Of a DNA stretch of 7,269 bases, positions 1 to 5,412 are shown one piece after another; within the stretch, counting starts at the first letter, position 1; each line of letters starts with the position of its first letter. The notes under the pieces are model-generated. The model saw only the letters and a program-made list of their open reading frames with translations. It ran no database searches and was not told the DNA's origin. A program made the position numbers and the translations under genes. Source of the DNA: Lutibacter sp. (GTDB lineage Bacteria > Bacteroidota > Bacteroidia > Flavobacteriales > Flavobacteriaceae); the NCBI GenBank assembly GCA_003516285.1, contig DPCK01000077.1, forward strand, positions 2,366 to 9,634, written 5' to 3'.

Positions 1-774
1 GATGAAGATCACTTGGGTGATATGGACTTTAAAGTTACGGGAACTGTTGATGGTATTACTGCTTGTCAGATGGACATCAAAGTAAAAGGACTTCCGTATG
101 ATATTTTGGTAAAAGCTTTAAAACAAGCTCGTGACGGTCGTTTGCATATTTTAGGAATACTAAAAGAAGCCATTGCCGCTCCTAAACCAGAGGTGAAACC
201 TTATGCTCCAAAAATGATCACCAGAAGAATCCCTAACGATTTTATTGGTGCTTTAATTGGACCTGGCGGAAAAGTAATCCAAGAATTGCAAAAAGCAACA
301 GGTTGTACCATTGTTATCAATGAAGATCCTTTAACAGGTGAAGGCATTGTAGAAATTTTGGGCACAAAACCAGCAGGAATTGAAGCAGTTTTAACAAAAA
401 TTGATTCATTGATGTTTAAACCGCAAGTTGGTGGCGTTTACAAAGTAAAAGTAATCAAAATGTTAGATTTTGGTGCCGTCGTTGAATATCTTGACGCTCC
501 AGGAAATGAAGTGTTATTACATATTTCTGAATTGGCTTGGGAACGTACAGACAACGTTACTGATGTTATCAATATGGGTGATGTTTTTGAGGTAAAATAT
601 TTTGGAAAAGATCCTAAAACCCGTAAAGACAAAGTTTCCAGAAAAGCTATTTTACCTAAACCGGAAGGTTTTGTAGAAAGACCTCCGCGCGACAGCAGCA
701 GAGACAGCAGAGGCGGAGACAGAGACAATCGCGGTGGTGACAGAGACAGAAAACCTAGAGAAAGAAGAGATTAA
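1..774 (+). CDS. pnp: Polynucleotide phosphorylase, C-terminal part (5' end outside window)
   Basis: PNPase is a phosphate-dependent 3'-to-5' exoribonuclease of RNA turnover, working as a trimer in the cytoplasm. The reading frame is open from base 1, and its first residues, DEDHLGDMDFKV, match the conserved end of the second RNase PH core domain, so the gene starts upstream of the window. Next comes the KH domain (from about base 214) with its GxxG loop as IGPGGK at 256-273, then an S1 domain (about 427-654, starting VGGVYKVKVIK and containing LLHISELAWERT). The last 32 or so residues (about 676-771) form a charged tail with RDS, GGDRD and RER runs, probably disordered and RNA-binding. The window holds 257 residues; family members are usually 700-750 residues long. 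The gene ends in TAA and is followed within 30 bases by an intrinsic terminator, so it appears to be the last gene of its transcript. Identity is essentially certain. Confidence 0.97.
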   Translation, partial: DEDHLGDMDFKVTGTVDGITACQMDIKVKGLPYDILVKALKQARDGRLHILGILKEAIAAPKPEVKPYAPKMITRRIPNDFIGALIGPGGKVIQELQKATGCTIVINEDPLTGEGIVEILGTKPAGIEAVLTKIDSLMFKPQVGGVYKVKVIKMLDFGAVVEYLDAPGNEVLLHISELAWERTDNVTDVINMGDVFEVKYFGKDPKTRKDKVSRKAILPKPEGFVERPPRDSSRDSRGGDRDNRGGDRDRKPRERRD

Positions 775-803
775 TTAAATCCTTTTTGAACTCAATATTA
801 ATA

Positions 804-835
804 AATGCTTTCCGATTTTGGGAAGCATTTTTTTT
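804..835 (+). terminator. Intrinsic terminator of pnp
   Basis: A 10-bp stem is formed by AATGCTTTCC (804-813) and GGGAAGCATT (820-829). It has one G-U pair and a six-base loop, GATTTT, and is followed by an unbroken run of T to 835. It starts 30 bases after the pnp stop codon and fits a Rho-independent terminator on the plus strand. Confidence 0.88.
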
Positions 836-983
836 GTTTCTGAATAGTTGATACAAAACTCAAAAAAATATTATTTTTCAAATTTAAAATACGCAATGAA
901 TTTTTTACTATTTTAGTCGACCGTAAAATTTATCGGATTCTTAATCATAGAATTATAGAAATTTTTAAACTGAAAACTAAAAA
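836..983 (+). other. A/T-rich intergenic region before the lipoprotein gene
   Basis: This 148-base gap lies between the pnp terminator and the lipoprotein start, so it should hold the lipoprotein promoter. I find no exact TAnnTTTG box with a well-spaced TTG upstream. The closest is TATTTTAG around 908-915, with one mismatch and no good -33 partner. An imperfect inverted repeat CCG-N10-CGG (921-936, CCGTAAAATTTATCGG) could be an operator, but its arms agree only in part. The bases just before the ATG are an A-rich run with no Shine-Dalgarno match, as is common in Bacteroidota. Confidence 0.4.
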
Positions 984-1253
984 ATGAAAAAATCAATATT
1001 GATATTAGCTGCAATTTTTTCTTTCACCGTATTATTCACTGCGTGTAAGGAAACCAAAAAAGAAGAGGTAAAGGAAGAAGTGAAAACTGAAAGTCACGAA
1101 GGACACGAGCACGAAGAAGGCGAAATGACTTTAAGTGTTTATCAATGTCCGATGGATTGCGAAAAAGGCAAAACTTACGAAGTCCCCGGAACTTGTCCGG
1201 TTTGCAAAATGGATTTAAAAGCATTGGCTTCTTCTATGGAGCACGTGGAATGA
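984..1253 (+). CDS. Small lipoprotein with heavy-metal-binding domain, probably truncated by a frameshift
   Basis: The 89-residue product starts with a lipoprotein signal peptide: MKK, a hydrophobic stretch to residue 18, and a lipobox FTAC with Cys21 as the lipidated residue. It should therefore be anchored in the cell envelope. A Lys/Glu-rich linker (about 23-36) leads to a His/Glu cluster HEGHEHEEGE (38-47). The domain that follows has the pattern of the heavy-metal-binding domain seen in CusB-type efflux adaptors: YQCPMDC (53-59), then PGTCPVCKMDL (68-78). The usual family form is YxCPMHP...CPxCGMxL; here a second Cys (Cys59) follows at the CPMDC position. Cys55, Cys59, Cys71, Cys74 and the histidines are likely ligands for copper, zinc or a similar metal, but which metal is not shown. 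The TGA at 1251-1253 is suspicious: in the +1 frame the sequence continues at once into a Cys-rich tail. A stand-alone short product is still possible. No transporter gene is adjacent. Confidence 0.85.
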   Translation: MKKSILILAAIFSFTVLFTACKETKKEEVKEEVKTESHEGHEHEEGEMTLSVYQCPMDCEKGKTYEVPGTCPVCKMDLKALASSMEHVE

Positions 1254-1440
1254 TGTAAGTAAATGTATTGCTTTAGGAGAATGTAAATATCAGGCTGGAA
1301 AATGCACCTGCAATACTGAAGTGGCTTCAAAAGAATGCACAAAATGTGAGCCAGGAAAATGCACCTGTAAAGCGGAAATTGTATCAAATGTAAGCGAAAC
1401 TGCTAAGTGCGGCGCTGTAAAATGTGCCTGTAAAGCATAA
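1252..1440 (+). pseudogene. Cys-rich metallothionein-like tail of the lipoprotein, out of frame
   Basis: Read from base 1252, this frame encodes 62 residues, starting DVSKCIALGEC and ending VKCACKA, with a TAA at 1438-1440. Eleven residues are Cys (tail positions 5, 11, 18, 20, 29, 32, 37, 39, 53, 58 and 60), arranged in three similar units ending KCTCNT, KCTCKA and KCACKA. The frame is open upstream only to 1219, with no ATG or convincing alternative start; a GTG at 1321 has no ribosome binding site. Translation must therefore come from the lipoprotein frame by a +1 shift at or near the TGA at 1251. Removing one base there joins HVE to DVSKC and gives a continuous lipoprotein of about 151 residues. 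A one-base indel (mutation or sequencing error) is the simplest cause; programmed frameshifting is less likely. A role in binding thiophilic metals is inferred from composition only. Confidence 0.72.
1297..1430 (+). repeat. Three degenerate in-frame repeats encoding GKCxC units
   Basis: The 14-base word GGAAAATGCACCTG occurs exactly at 1297-1310 and 1354-1367. A diverged copy, GTAAAATGTGCCTG, is at 1417-1430. The spacings are 57 and 63 bases, that is 19 and 21 codons, so all three copies keep the same reading frame (that of the Cys-rich tail). This supports internal duplication of a coding unit rather than random sequence. Confidence 0.8.
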
Positions 1441-1457
1441 ATTTCCACATAATTTGA

Positions 1458-1505
1458 CCGCAAAAAAAGCCGCTTAATTTACATTAAGCGGCTTTTTATT
1501 TGCGG
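1458..1505. terminator. Bidirectional terminator between convergent genes
   Basis: The core stem GCCGCTTAA (1469-1477) pairs perfectly with TTAAGCGGC (1484-1492) across the loop TTTACA. It is flanked by an A run (1462-1468) and a T run (1493-1497), so each strand has a U tract after the hairpin. The outer bases CCGCAAA (1458-1464) and TTTGCGG (1499-1505) also pair, which extends the stem to about 20 bp with a two-base bulge. It lies between the end of the Cys-rich tail (1440) and the groEL stop (1515), and fits termination of both converging transcripts. Confidence 0.88.
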
Positions 1506-1514
1506 GTATAAATT

Positions 1515-3149
1515 TTACATCATTCCGCCCATTCCGCCACCCATTGGAGGCATTCCGCCAGCTGCAGATTCTTCTTTTATATCAACCAATGTACATGCTG
1601 TTGTTAAGATCATTCCTGCAACAGAAGCCGCATTTTCCAATGCAATTCTTGTCACTTTGGTCGGATCAATAATACCTGCTTTAAACATTTTGGTATATTC
1701 ATCGGTTTTGGCATTGTAGCCAAAATCGCCTTTTCCTTCAATAACTTTTGCAACAACCACAGATCCTTCACCGCCTGCATTTTCAACGATTTGACGCAAT
1801 GGTTCTTCAATAGCCCTGTCTAAAATTCTGATTCCTGTTAATTCATCTAAATTTTCGGTTGTCAATGATTTTAACACTTCTTTAGTTCTAACCAAAGCAA
1901 CGCCACCACCGGCAACAATGCCTTCTTCAACAGCGGCGCGAGTTGCGTGCAACGCATCATCAACGCGGTCTTTCTTTTCTTTCATTTCAACCTCGCTGGC
2001 AGCGCCAACATACAATACGGCAACGCCACCGGCCAATTTAGCCAAACGTTCCTGTAATTTTTCTTTGTCGTAATCGGATGTTGTGGTTTCAATTTGTGCT
2101 TTAATTTGTGCCACCCTATCTTTTATATCATTTGCATTACCGGCGCCGTTTACAATAGTAGTATTGTCTTTGTCAATGGTAATTCTTTCCGCAGTTCCCA
2201 ACAAATCAATGGTGGTGTTTTCTAAAGTCAAGCCTCTTTCTTCAGATATTACGGTACCTCCGGTTAAAATAGCAATATCTTCTAACATTGCTTTTCTTCT
2301 GTCACCAAAACCTGGTGCTTTTACGGCAGCAATTTTTAAGGCCCCGCGTAATTTGTTCATCACCAAAGTTGCCAAAGCTTCACCTTCCACATCTTCAGCA
2401 ATAATTAATAACGGTTTACCGCTTTGGGCAACCGGCTCTAATATTGGCAATAAATCTTTTAGGTTTGTTATTTTCTTTTCAAATAAAAGAATGTAAGGAT
2501 TTTCTAAATCAACCAACATTTTTTCCGGGTTTGTCACAAAATAAGGAGATAAATATCCTCTGTCAAATTGCATTCCTTCAACAATATCCACATACGTTGA
2601 AGTTCCTTTTGCTTCTTCAACCGTAATAACGCCTTCTTTACCTACTTTTTTAAAGGCTTGGGCAATTAATTCCCCAATCACATCATCATTATTTGCAGAA
2701 ATTGAGGCAACTTGTTTGATTTTATCAGAATTGTTGCCAACTTCTTGCGATTGTTTTTTCAAATCTTCAACAATGGCTTTAACAGCTTTGTCAATTCCGC
2801 GTTTTAAATCTAACGGATTTGCGCCTGCAGCCACATTTTTTAACCCTTCTTTTACAATGGCTTGTGCCAAAACAGTTGCGGTTGTTGTTCCGTCACCGGC
2901 CAAATCACTGGTTCTTGAAGCAACTTCTTTTACCATTTGAGCGCCCATATTTTCTAATGGATCTGCCAATTCAATTTCTTTTGCGACAGTAACACCATCT
3001 TTTGTAATCACAGGTCCGCCAAATGATTTTCCTATAACTACATTTCTTCCTTTTGGACCTAAAGTCACTTTTACTGCATTTGCCAATGCATCTACACCAC
3101 GTTTTAATCCGTCGCGAGCTTCAATATCAAAAATTATTTGTTTTGCCAT
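1515..3149 (-). CDS. groEL: Chaperonin GroEL (Hsp60, 60 kDa subunit)
   Basis: GroEL forms the double-ring ATP-driven folding chamber in the cytoplasm and works with the GroES lid. The 544-residue length is normal for the family. It starts MAKQIIFDIEARDGLKRGVD. The nucleotide-binding motifs are present: TLGPKGRNVVI (29-39) and AGDGTTTAT (84-92, with the conserved Asp86). The chaperonin signature AAVEEGIVAGGG lies about three quarters along, followed by the equatorial domain and the flexible C-terminal Gly/Met tail (GGMPPMGGGMGGMM). The start is fixed by the MAKQI N-terminus common to the family. The upstream bases are A-rich with no strong Shine-Dalgarno. It follows groES after an 87-base gap that has no clear terminator or promoter, so the two are probably co-transcribed. 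No truncation or missing key residue was seen. Confidence 0.98.
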   Translation of the reverse strand: MAKQIIFDIEARDGLKRGVDALANAVKVTLGPKGRNVVIGKSFGGPVITKDGVTVAKEIELADPLENMGAQMVKEVASRTSDLAGDGTTTATVLAQAIVKEGLKNVAAGANPLDLKRGIDKAVKAIVEDLKKQSQEVGNNSDKIKQVASISANNDDVIGELIAQAFKKVGKEGVITVEEAKGTSTYVDIVEGMQFDRGYLSPYFVTNPEKMLVDLENPYILLFEKKITNLKDLLPILEPVAQSGKPLLIIAEDVEGEALATLVMNKLRGALKIAAVKAPGFGDRRKAMLEDIAILTGGTVISEERGLTLENTTIDLLGTAERITIDKDNTTIVNGAGNANDIKDRVAQIKAQIETTTSDYDKEKLQERLAKLAGGVAVLYVGAASEVEMKEKKDRVDDALHATRAAVEEGIVAGGGVALVRTKEVLKSLTTENLDELTGIRILDRAIEEPLRQIVENAGGEGSVVVAKVIEGKGDFGYNAKTDEYTKMFKAGIIDPTKVTRIALENAASVAGMILTTACTLVDIKEESAAGGMPPMGGGMGGMM

Positions 3150-3236
3150 TTTAGTATTTTTTTAAGTTTTGTTTTATAAGTTTAAAGCCATATTATAACT
3201 TTCAACATTCAAACTTTTAATTTTATTAATTATAAT

Positions 3237-3515
3237 TTAAACAATTGCTAAAATATCGCTTTCTCTCATAATAAGGTATTCGGTACCATCTACAGCAAGC
3301 TCGGTGCCTGCATATTTACCAAATAATACGGTATCACCAACTTTCACGGTCATTGGCTCGTCTTTTAAACCTTTGCCAATGGCGATTACAGTTCCTTTTT
3401 GTTGTTTTTCTTTGGCTGAATCTGGAATAATAAGTCCGGAAGCAGTGGTTTTTTCAGCTGGAAGAGGTTCTACTAAAACTCTATCTGCTAATGGTTTAAT
3501 ATTAATTTTACTCAT
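3237..3515 (-). CDS. groES: Co-chaperonin GroES (Hsp10)
   Basis: GroES is the heptameric lid that closes the GroEL chamber. The 92-residue protein is of normal length and has the family layout: IKPLADRVLVEP near the N-terminus, the mobile loop that contacts GroEL (about 20-35, EKTTASGLIIPDSAKEK), then KGTVIAIGKG, VKVGDTVLFGKYAG and the C-terminal strand YLIMRESDILAIV. It is the first gene of the groES-groEL operon. The region upstream (3516-3679) holds a secG terminator and a candidate promoter. I see no CIRCE element (TTAGCACTC-N9-GAGTGCTAA), so HrcA control of the usual form is not supported here. Confidence 0.98.
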   Translation of the reverse strand: MSKINIKPLADRVLVEPLPAEKTTASGLIIPDSAKEKQQKGTVIAIGKGLKDEPMTVKVGDTVLFGKYAGTELAVDGTEYLIMRESDILAIV

Positions 3516-3559
3516 TTTTAATTGATTTTAAAAATTATTAATTATTCGGATAAATGTTC

Positions 3560-3591
3560 CAAAATTGTGCCAATTCAATAAAACTGACAAA
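3560..3591 (-). promoter_or_regulatory. Candidate groESL promoter, Bacteroidota type
   Basis: Read on the minus strand, TTTG (3591-3588) is followed after 20 bases by CAATTTTG (3567-3560). This fits the Bacteroidota primary sigma consensus TTTG-N19-TAnnTTTG with one base mismatch (C for T) and one extra spacer base. A start point shortly after 3560 would give a leader of roughly 40 bases before the groES ATG. This is a pattern match only. An overlapping sigma-54-like sequence is described in the findings. Confidence 0.42.
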
Positions 3592-3618
3592 TGTGTTTTT
3601 AATAGGATAAGCGTGAAT

Positions 3619-3655
3619 AAAAAAATGCCAACGTGTCATTTACATTGGCATTTTT
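3619..3655 (-). terminator. Intrinsic terminator of the secG operon
   Basis: AAAAATGCCAA (3621-3631) and TTGGCATTTTT (3645-3655) form an 11-bp perfect stem around a 13-base loop. On the minus strand the hairpin is followed by a U tract (complement of A3619-3625). It begins 25 bases after the secG stop and separates the miaB-secG cluster from groES-groEL. The T run at 3651-3655 could also allow weak function on the plus strand, but no plus-strand gene precedes it. Confidence 0.85.
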
Positions 3656-3679
3656 AAGAATATATTTTTTCAATAATTG

Positions 3680-4027
3680 CTATTGAACAGTATCTTGTGT
3701 AACTGGCGTTGAAGTTGCCGGTTGTGCTGGTGCATCCTGAACTTCACGGTTTTGAATAGTGTTTTCAATTTCTGAGCTTGTGTCAACAACATTTGCTTTA
3801 GGTGCAGCAAAGTTTGACAATAAAATTAAGGCTAACAACACGATTGAAAGTGCCCAAGTACTTTTGTCTAAAAAGTTGGTTGTATTTTGAACGCCTCCTA
3901 AAGCTTGTGTTCCGCCACCACCAAAAGAAGATGACAATCCTCCACCTTTTGGATTTTGAACCATAATGATTAATATGAGCAAAAGTGCTACGATCATAAT
4001 CAGAATTAAAAATAATGTATACGTCAT
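3680..4027 (-). CDS. secG: Preprotein translocase subunit SecG
   Basis: SecG is the small accessory membrane subunit of the SecYEG channel that exports unfolded preproteins. The 115-residue product has two membrane segments (about residues 3-23 and 57-74) joined by the diagnostic SecG loop: QNPKGGGLSSSFGGGGTQALGG (split here as QNPKGGGLSSSF, 24-35, and GGGGTQALGG, 36-45). The C-terminal 40 or so residues are polar, rich in Asn, Gln, Thr and Pro, a tail longer than in E. coli SecG and of unknown use. The start codon lies in a 4-base ATGA overlap with the stop of the upstream TPR gene (4024-4027), which implies translational coupling. It is the last gene of its operon, with a terminator just downstream. 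Confidence 0.95.
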   Translation of the reverse strand: MTYTLFLILIMIVALLLILIIMVQNPKGGGLSSSFGGGGTQALGGVQNTTNFLDKSTWALSIVLLALILLSNFAAPKANVVDTSSEIENTIQNREVQDAPAQPATSTPVTQDTVQ

Positions 4028-4842
4028 GACTTATTTTTTTGTAAATTTTTTATTGCTTTAATTCGGTCTGCAAAGAAACCACTTTTTTCTGGATATTTCA
4101 AAATTAAAATGCGATAAGCTTTGATGGCATTTTCATATTTTTTTTGTTCAAGATAAACTTTAGCCAAGGTCTCTGTCATCAAACTCTCATTTTCTGTTGG
4201 AATTTCTATAGAAACCTCCATATTTATGGTATTTTTGTCTATCGGTTTTATTTTTGGGTTTAACTCTATAAACTTGTCTATTAAGTTAAATTTCTCTTCA
4301 ATTTTTTCAAATTTTCGGACCGAATTTCCCTCTCTTTCGATAGGTTTTTGGGATATTAGCTGCATCCACTCATTAAATGAATGTGGTTCGGAGCTTAAAA
4401 ATGGAATGGGCTTGCCTATTTCCAGCACATCAGTTAATTTTGCTGCTACTTTTTCAATTTCTATATTTTGAATTACATTGGATTCGGTTTCTCCACTTTT
4501 ATTTAAAATGGCATCGGCAATTTTTTTATGAAGCGATTTAACATCTTCAGCATCAACGACTTCAATTTCTTCTAAAGATTCAATCTCTTTTTTTGATTTT
4601 GTTATAAATATTGGTGAAGTGATAAAATCAAAAAGCACTTTTCTGTCTATGGTATAAGCGGCTGTTTGTTTTAATTTTTGGTTGTACTTAAAGCTGTTTG
4701 TTTTATTAAGCCCTTTTAGCTGAATTGCCCTGGCCGATTGAAAATAAGGAAATTCGGAAATTACCTCATTTAATTGTTGCGTTTTAGGGGCGTCAATGTT
4801 TTCGGGATATTGCAATAAATAGGTGAATTCAGCGCTGTTCAT
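4024..4842 (-). CDS. Conserved-looking protein of unknown function with C-terminal TPR
   Basis: The 272-residue product has no signal peptide or membrane segment, so it is probably cytoplasmic. The N-terminal part (about 1-45, with LLQYPENIDAP and EVISEFPYFQSARAIQLKGL) is helical and resembles the start of Bacteroidota proteins usually annotated only as hypothetical or TPR proteins; this is from memory of the family, not a search. The middle (about 75-200) is rich in Lys, Glu, Ile and Asn and looks poorly conserved. The C-terminus (about 222-255) contains one clear tetratricopeptide unit: TETLAKVYLEQKKYENAIKA, then YRILILKYPEKS, a protein-binding helix pair. It begins three bases after the lptE stop and overlaps secG by four bases, so its expression is tied to envelope-assembly genes. 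A link to secretion or outer-membrane assembly is suggested by context only. Confidence 0.85.
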   Translation of the reverse strand: MNSAEFTYLLQYPENIDAPKTQQLNEVISEFPYFQSARAIQLKGLNKTNSFKYNQKLKQTAAYTIDRKVLFDFITSPIFITKSKKEIESLEEIEVVDAEDVKSLHKKIADAILNKSGETESNVIQNIEIEKVAAKLTDVLEIGKPIPFLSSEPHSFNEWMQLISQKPIEREGNSVRKFEKIEEKFNLIDKFIELNPKIKPIDKNTINMEVSIEIPTENESLMTETLAKVYLEQKKYENAIKAYRILILKYPEKSGFFADRIKAIKNLQKNKS

Positions 4843-4845
4843 AAT

Positions 4846-5352
4846 TTACCATTTAGCCACAGAAGCATTAAAAATATCTTGTGTGATTCGTTCAATAATT
4901 TCCTTAAAAGCATCATCTAAAATACCGCCTGTTAATTGCGCATTTCCATCATAATCATAATAGTGTGAAAAAGAACGCTCAAAATTGTCTTCTTCAAGTT
5001 TGTTATTGAAAAAGCGAACATTTACCGTAATGGTGAGTCGGTTTTGTGCAGCAGTTTGTTCTGCTGTTGCAGTCATTGGATTGATTTTGTAACCGGTAAT
5101 TTCTCCTTCAAACTGTAAATCTCCTCCCGATTTTACCAAACTTAAATTGGTTTGCTGCAAAAACAAATCTTGTAATTTTACGGTAAACTCCTGACTTAAA
5201 GTAGGTTCAACCAAAATGGCGTTGTTGGGAAAGTAATCAATTTGAATCGTTTTTACGTCAGGTTGTATGTTGGTTCCCGTAAATGAGTAGATTCCGCAAC
5301 TTTGTGTTGTGAAGATGAACAGCAATACTATAAGGTAACTAATTTTTTTCAT
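4846..5352 (-). CDS. lptE: LPS assembly lipoprotein LptE
   Basis: LptE plugs the LptD barrel and helps place lipopolysaccharide in the outer leaflet of the outer membrane. The 168-residue protein has a lipoprotein signal peptide (MKKISYLIVLLFIF, residues 1-14) with Cys19 as the predicted lipidated residue, followed by GIYSFTG, a hallmark of Bacteroidota LptE. The rest matches the compact alpha/beta fold: PDVKTIQIDYFPN, LSQEFTVKLQDLFLQQTNLSLV, GDLQFEGEITGYKI, the strand LTITVNVRF, and a C-terminal helix DAFKEIIERITQDIF. The lipobox (TQSC) is weaker than the usual LxGC, with Thr at -3. A 60-base gap with a possible promoter separates it from the upstream sigma-54-type gene; downstream the TPR gene follows after three bases. 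Family assignment is strong from the GIYSFTG motif and the overall pattern. Confidence 0.9.
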   Translation of the reverse strand: MKKISYLIVLLFIFTTQSCGIYSFTGTNIQPDVKTIQIDYFPNNAILVEPTLSQEFTVKLQDLFLQQTNLSLVKSGGDLQFEGEITGYKINPMTATAEQTAAQNRLTITVNVRFFNNKLEEDNFERSFSHYYDYDGNAQLTGGILDDAFKEIIERITQDIFNASVAKW

Positions 5353-5395
5353 TTTATTTTTTTTTGATGTTGTTTGAGGAACCCATAATTAAGCC

Positions 5396-5403
5396 CAAAG
5401 TTA
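5396..5403 (-). promoter_or_regulatory. Candidate -7 box of an internal lptE promoter
   Basis: On the minus strand this reads TAACTTTG, an exact match to the Bacteroidota -7 box TAnnTTTG, about 43 bases before the lptE ATG in the only sizeable gap of the cluster. No TTTG is found about 19 bases further upstream (that region reads CATTACGACC), so the -33 element is poor. It may give lptE-TPR-secG a supply independent of miaB. Confidence 0.3.
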
Positions 5404-5412
5404 CTTATTAAA

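Noticed and set aside
921..936. Inverted repeat CCGTAAAATTTATCGG upstream of the metal-binding lipoprotein as a metal-regulator operator
   Set aside because: Only 6 of 8 arm positions pair and the word does not match a regulator site I can name. In such A/T-rich DNA it may be chance, so it is mentioned only within the intergenic entry.
1251..1253. UGA as a selenocysteine codon
   Set aside because: Reading through in the same frame meets TAA two codons later (1260-1262), while the Cys-rich continuation is in the +1 frame, so recoding UGA would not restore the protein.
1263..1286. ATG codons at 1263 and 1281, the latter after AGGAGA, as independent starts for the Cys-rich tail
   Set aside because: Both are in the lipoprotein frame, not the Cys-rich frame, and reach a TAA at 1284-1286 within a few codons.
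2083..2496. Plus-strand open frame of 137 codons opposite groEL
   Set aside because: It is antisense to the well-conserved groEL gene, its translation resembles no known family, and it is best explained as a shadow of groEL codon use. The same holds for other open frames opposite groES, the TPR gene, the regulator and miaB.
3150..3236. Separate promoter or terminator between groES and groEL
   Set aside because: The 87 bases are very A/T-rich but show no stem with a T run and no TAnnTTTG box with a spaced TTTG, so one shared transcript is the simpler reading.
3516..3679. CIRCE/HrcA operator in front of groES
   Set aside because: No TTAGCACTC-N9-GAGTGCTAA inverted repeat is present. The only similar word, TTGGCAC, has no matching second arm.
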